6,421 nt of DNA from Cycloclasticus sp. (lineage in GTDB: Bacteria; Pseudomonadota; Gammaproteobacteria; Methylococcales; Cycloclasticaceae), in the NCBI GenBank assembly GCA_019090295.1, contig JAHRWG010000336.1, forward strand, positions 1-6,421, read 5' to 3'. The notes below the pieces were generated by a model. It was not told where the DNA came from. It searched no databases and worked only from the letters and a program-made list of their open reading frames with translations. The position numbers and the translations under genes were made by a program. The stretch's first letter is position 1, and every line of letters begins with the position of its first letter. Shown here in pieces: positions 4,360-6,421 of the stretch.

Positions 4360-6421
4360 TGTCCCAGTTCTGAGCTTGGCATAGGTCTGGCAATACCGTA
4401 GCCTTGTGCAAACTGGCATCCCATAATCAGTAACATTAAACCGTGCTCGGTTGTTTCGACTCCCTCAGCAATTAGGTTCCTATTAAAGGCATTGGCAAGG
4501 CCTATAGTCCCTTCAATGATACTAAAGTCATCCGGATCGGCCAGCATATCTCGGACAAAAGTTTGGTCAATTTTTATAGTATTAACTGGAAGGTTTCTAA
4601 GGTGGGTTAATGACGAGTAGCCCGTCCCAAAGTCATCTAAAGCAAAACTAATTCCAAAGCTCTCTTGGCACATTTTAATTGTATTGGTAATGGTGCTGAG
4701 ATCACCCAATGCACTGCTTTCTAGTATTTCAAGTTGTAATAAATGTGCTGGCGTACTGGCTTGTGCCTCTAATGCCACTTCTAATTGTTTATAAAAATTG
4801 GGGGACTGTAGGTGATAGGATGAAATATTCACACTCACTTCAAGCTTAATGCCTTGCTCTGCCCATATATGTATTTGTTTAAGTGCTTGCTTAATCACCC
4901 AATTGCCCAGTTTCACATCAAGGTCAGTTCCATCAATTAAAGGCAGAAAGTCGAGAGGAGGGATAACCCCCTTTTGTGGATGTATCCAACGAATAAGGGC
5001 CTCTACACCAAATACTTCACCGCTTAGCATATTAACCTTTGGCTGGTAGTACAGGGTGAATTCATTGTTATTCAAGGCACGTTCAATTTCACTGATCTTA
5101 TGGTGTTTATGCTTAGCTTCTTTATCCTCACTAGGATTAAATAAGTGGTAACGGTTTTTTCCCGACAGTTTTGCTTGATACATAGCCTGGTCGGCATGAC
5201 GAAGGAGGGTATCTATATCAGAATCATCATGAGGGTATAAGGTTGCTCCACTGGAGGCAGTAATGTGGAGAAGCTGATCATTGATTTCATAAGGTTTTTC
5301 GAGTGCTTGATGGATACGCATTAATGTTTGCTGCGTCTCTTCAGGTGTACTTATATCATTAAGTAATAGGGTGAACTCGTCACCACCTTGCCGTGAAATG
5401 GTATCTTCTTCACGAATACAAGCGGTAATGCGGTTGGCGACTTCAATTAATAACTGGTCACCTACACTATGACCAAAACTATCATTGATCGGTTTAAAAT
5501 TATCCAAATCAAGGAAGCAAACAGCTAAATGAGAGTGGTAACGTTTACTATGAGCAATGGCTTGTTGAAAACGGTCTGAAAATAGAGCGCGGTTAGGTAG
5601 GCCTGTTAACAGGTCGTAATGAGCCATACGATTGAGCTCTTCTTCATGGTTTTTTGTCAGCGTTATATCTGAAAAAATACCAACATAGTTGACCATTTCA
5701 TCATTATCACTATGCAGGCTTGATATGGATAACTGTTCGGCAAATAGCTCGCCATTCTTTTTCTTATTCCAAATTTCTCCTTTCCAGTACCCATGCTGAG
5801 ATAATTCTTGCCACATCTCGCTATAGAACGCTGCACTTTGTCGGCCAGAACTGAGAACACTTGGGTTTTTCCCAATGATTTCTTCTCGGGTGTAGCCAGT
5901 AATATTACAAAAAGCGGGGTTAACATCAATAATAATGCCGTTTGAATTGGTAATGCTAATGCCTTCTTGAGTGTGAGTGAATACCTTAGACGATAGTTTT
6001 AACTGATCAGTTGTACGGTTACGCTCAATAGCAATCGAGGCGATCTGGGCAGCAAATTCAATTAACTGTATTTCATTGCTGTTCGGTGCACTGCTTGAAT
6101 GATGATAGATTGCAAACGTACCGAGTATGCTGTCGTTAGACCCCATAATGGGTTGAGACCAGCAAGAGCCCAGTTTAGCTTTTGCAGCAAGGTCTTTGAA
6201 ACTCGCCCAGTAAGGGTGAGTTTGAATGTCTTCAACAATGACTCGTTTCTGAGTGAACGCGGCAGTTCCACAACTACCGACGCTCTCCCCAATTTCTATA
6301 CCATTGATGGCTTCATTGTAAAAATCCGGGAGACTAGGCGCAGCGGTGCTTAACAAGTGATTGCCTGTTTTATCTAACAATAAAATACTACAAAATTTTT
6401 CTGAATTACTGTCCTCAATAA
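4320..6421 (-). CDS. GAF-PAS-GGDEF-EAL c-di-GMP cyclase/phosphodiesterase, 5' end beyond window
   Basis: A multidomain signalling protein that should make c-di-GMP from GTP (GGDEF) and hydrolyse it to pGpG (EAL). The frame is open to the window edge: 13 codons upstream of the TTG at 6378-6380 encode a normal GAF strand (CSILLLD), so that TTG is not the start. Numbering from it: GAF about 1-120 (VGSCGTAAF at 34-42), PAS about 130-240 (NPAFCNITGY at 154-163), GGDEF about 250-413 and EAL about 430-675. No membrane segment is seen, suggesting a cytoplasmic sensor. Cyclase motifs are intact: DLDNFKPIND (291-300) and GGDEF (332-336; bases 5373-5387), with the inhibitory I-site R323xxD326 five residues ahead. 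Phosphodiesterase motifs are intact too: EALIRW (460-465), VNIS (517-520), LEILES (550-555), DDFGTG (582-587), IKID (602-605), AEGVET (638-643) and QGYGIARPM (659-667). The frame stops at 4320 soon after EAL, while the zinc-binding tail continues in the next frame. Confidence 0.95.
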   Translation of the reverse strand, partial: IEDSNSEKFCSILLLDKTGNHLLSTAAPSLPDFYNEAINGIEIGESVGSCGTAAFTQKRVIVEDIQTHPYWASFKDLAAKAKLGSCWSQPIMGSNDSILGTFAIYHHSSSAPNSNEIQLIEFAAQIASIAIERNRTTDQLKLSSKVFTHTQEGISITNSNGIIIDVNPAFCNITGYTREEIIGKNPSVLSSGRQSAAFYSEMWQELSQHGYWKGEIWNKKKNGELFAEQLSISSLHSDNDEMVNYVGIFSDITLTKNHEEELNRMAHYDLLTGLPNRALFSDRFQQAIAHSKRYHSHLAVCFLDLDNFKPINDSFGHSVGDQLLIEVANRITACIREEDTISRQGGDEFTLLLNDISTPEETQQTLMRIHQALEKPYEINDQLLHITASSGATLYPHDDSDIDTLLRHADQAMYQAKLSGKNRYHLFNPSEDKEAKHKHHKISEIERALNNNEFTLYYQPKVNMLSGEVFGVEALIRWIHPQKGVIPPLDFLPLIDGTDLDVKLGNWVIKQALKQIHIWAEQGIKLEVSVNISSYHLQSPNFYKQLEVALEAQASTPAHLLQLEILESSALGDLSTITNTIKMCQESFGISFALDDFGTGYSSLTHLRNLPVNTIKIDQTFVRDMLADPDDFSIIEGTIGLANAFNRNLIAEGVETTEHGLMLLIMGCQFAQGYGIARPMPSSELGQWLSQCINPTHFG

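Noticed and set aside
4335..4365. Programmed -1 frameshift joining EAL and zinc-binding frames
   Set aside because: No slippery heptamer is visible in the overlap and no strong downstream stem is evident. A plain indel or sequencing error is simpler.
6099..6353. Plus-strand ORF of 84 codons opposite the GAF region
   Set aside because: The minus strand carries a clear GAF domain here. The plus-strand product is unlike any family I know.

Overview
This looks like a short, incomplete contig from a gammaproteobacterium. The proteins align well, from memory, with E. coli PPK1 and PPX, the genes form the E. coli-like ppk-ppx pair, and base composition leans AT-rich. I cannot name the genus. The first 49 bases are not genomic: they are an untrimmed Illumina Nextera adapter with an i5 index. 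The contig is therefore probably a draft assembly (isolate, single cell or metagenome), and both of its outer genes are cut off by the contig ends.

Layout. Positions 1-49 are adapter. Positions 50-1786 (+) are polyphosphate kinase lacking about the first 109 residues. Positions 1789-3297 (+) are exopolyphosphatase, starting two bases after the ppk stop. Positions 3298-3951 hold no intact gene, but about 3380-3832 carry a decayed copy of a YcbL-like metallo-beta-lactamase-fold hydrolase, with internal stops, frameshifts and lost metal ligands. From 3952 to the right end the minus strand encodes a multidomain c-di-GMP protein (GAF-PAS-GGDEF-EAL). A one-base frame change near 4347 separates it from a C-terminal 3His/1Cys zinc-binding (CZB-like) domain. 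The true start of this gene lies beyond the window.

How the genes work together. PPK1 makes polyphosphate from ATP and PPX degrades it, so the plus-strand pair controls polyphosphate turnover and is probably translated from one message. The convergent minus-strand gene should make and/or hydrolyse c-di-GMP in response to signals sensed by its GAF, PAS and possibly zinc-binding domains. Nothing in the sequence links the two systems beyond adjacency.

I found no new defence, mobile or RNA system here. The points worth a second look are the split zinc-binding tail of the GGDEF-EAL protein, the decayed MBL-fold gene, the unusual substitutions in PPX, and the adapter, which creates a false protein N-terminus.
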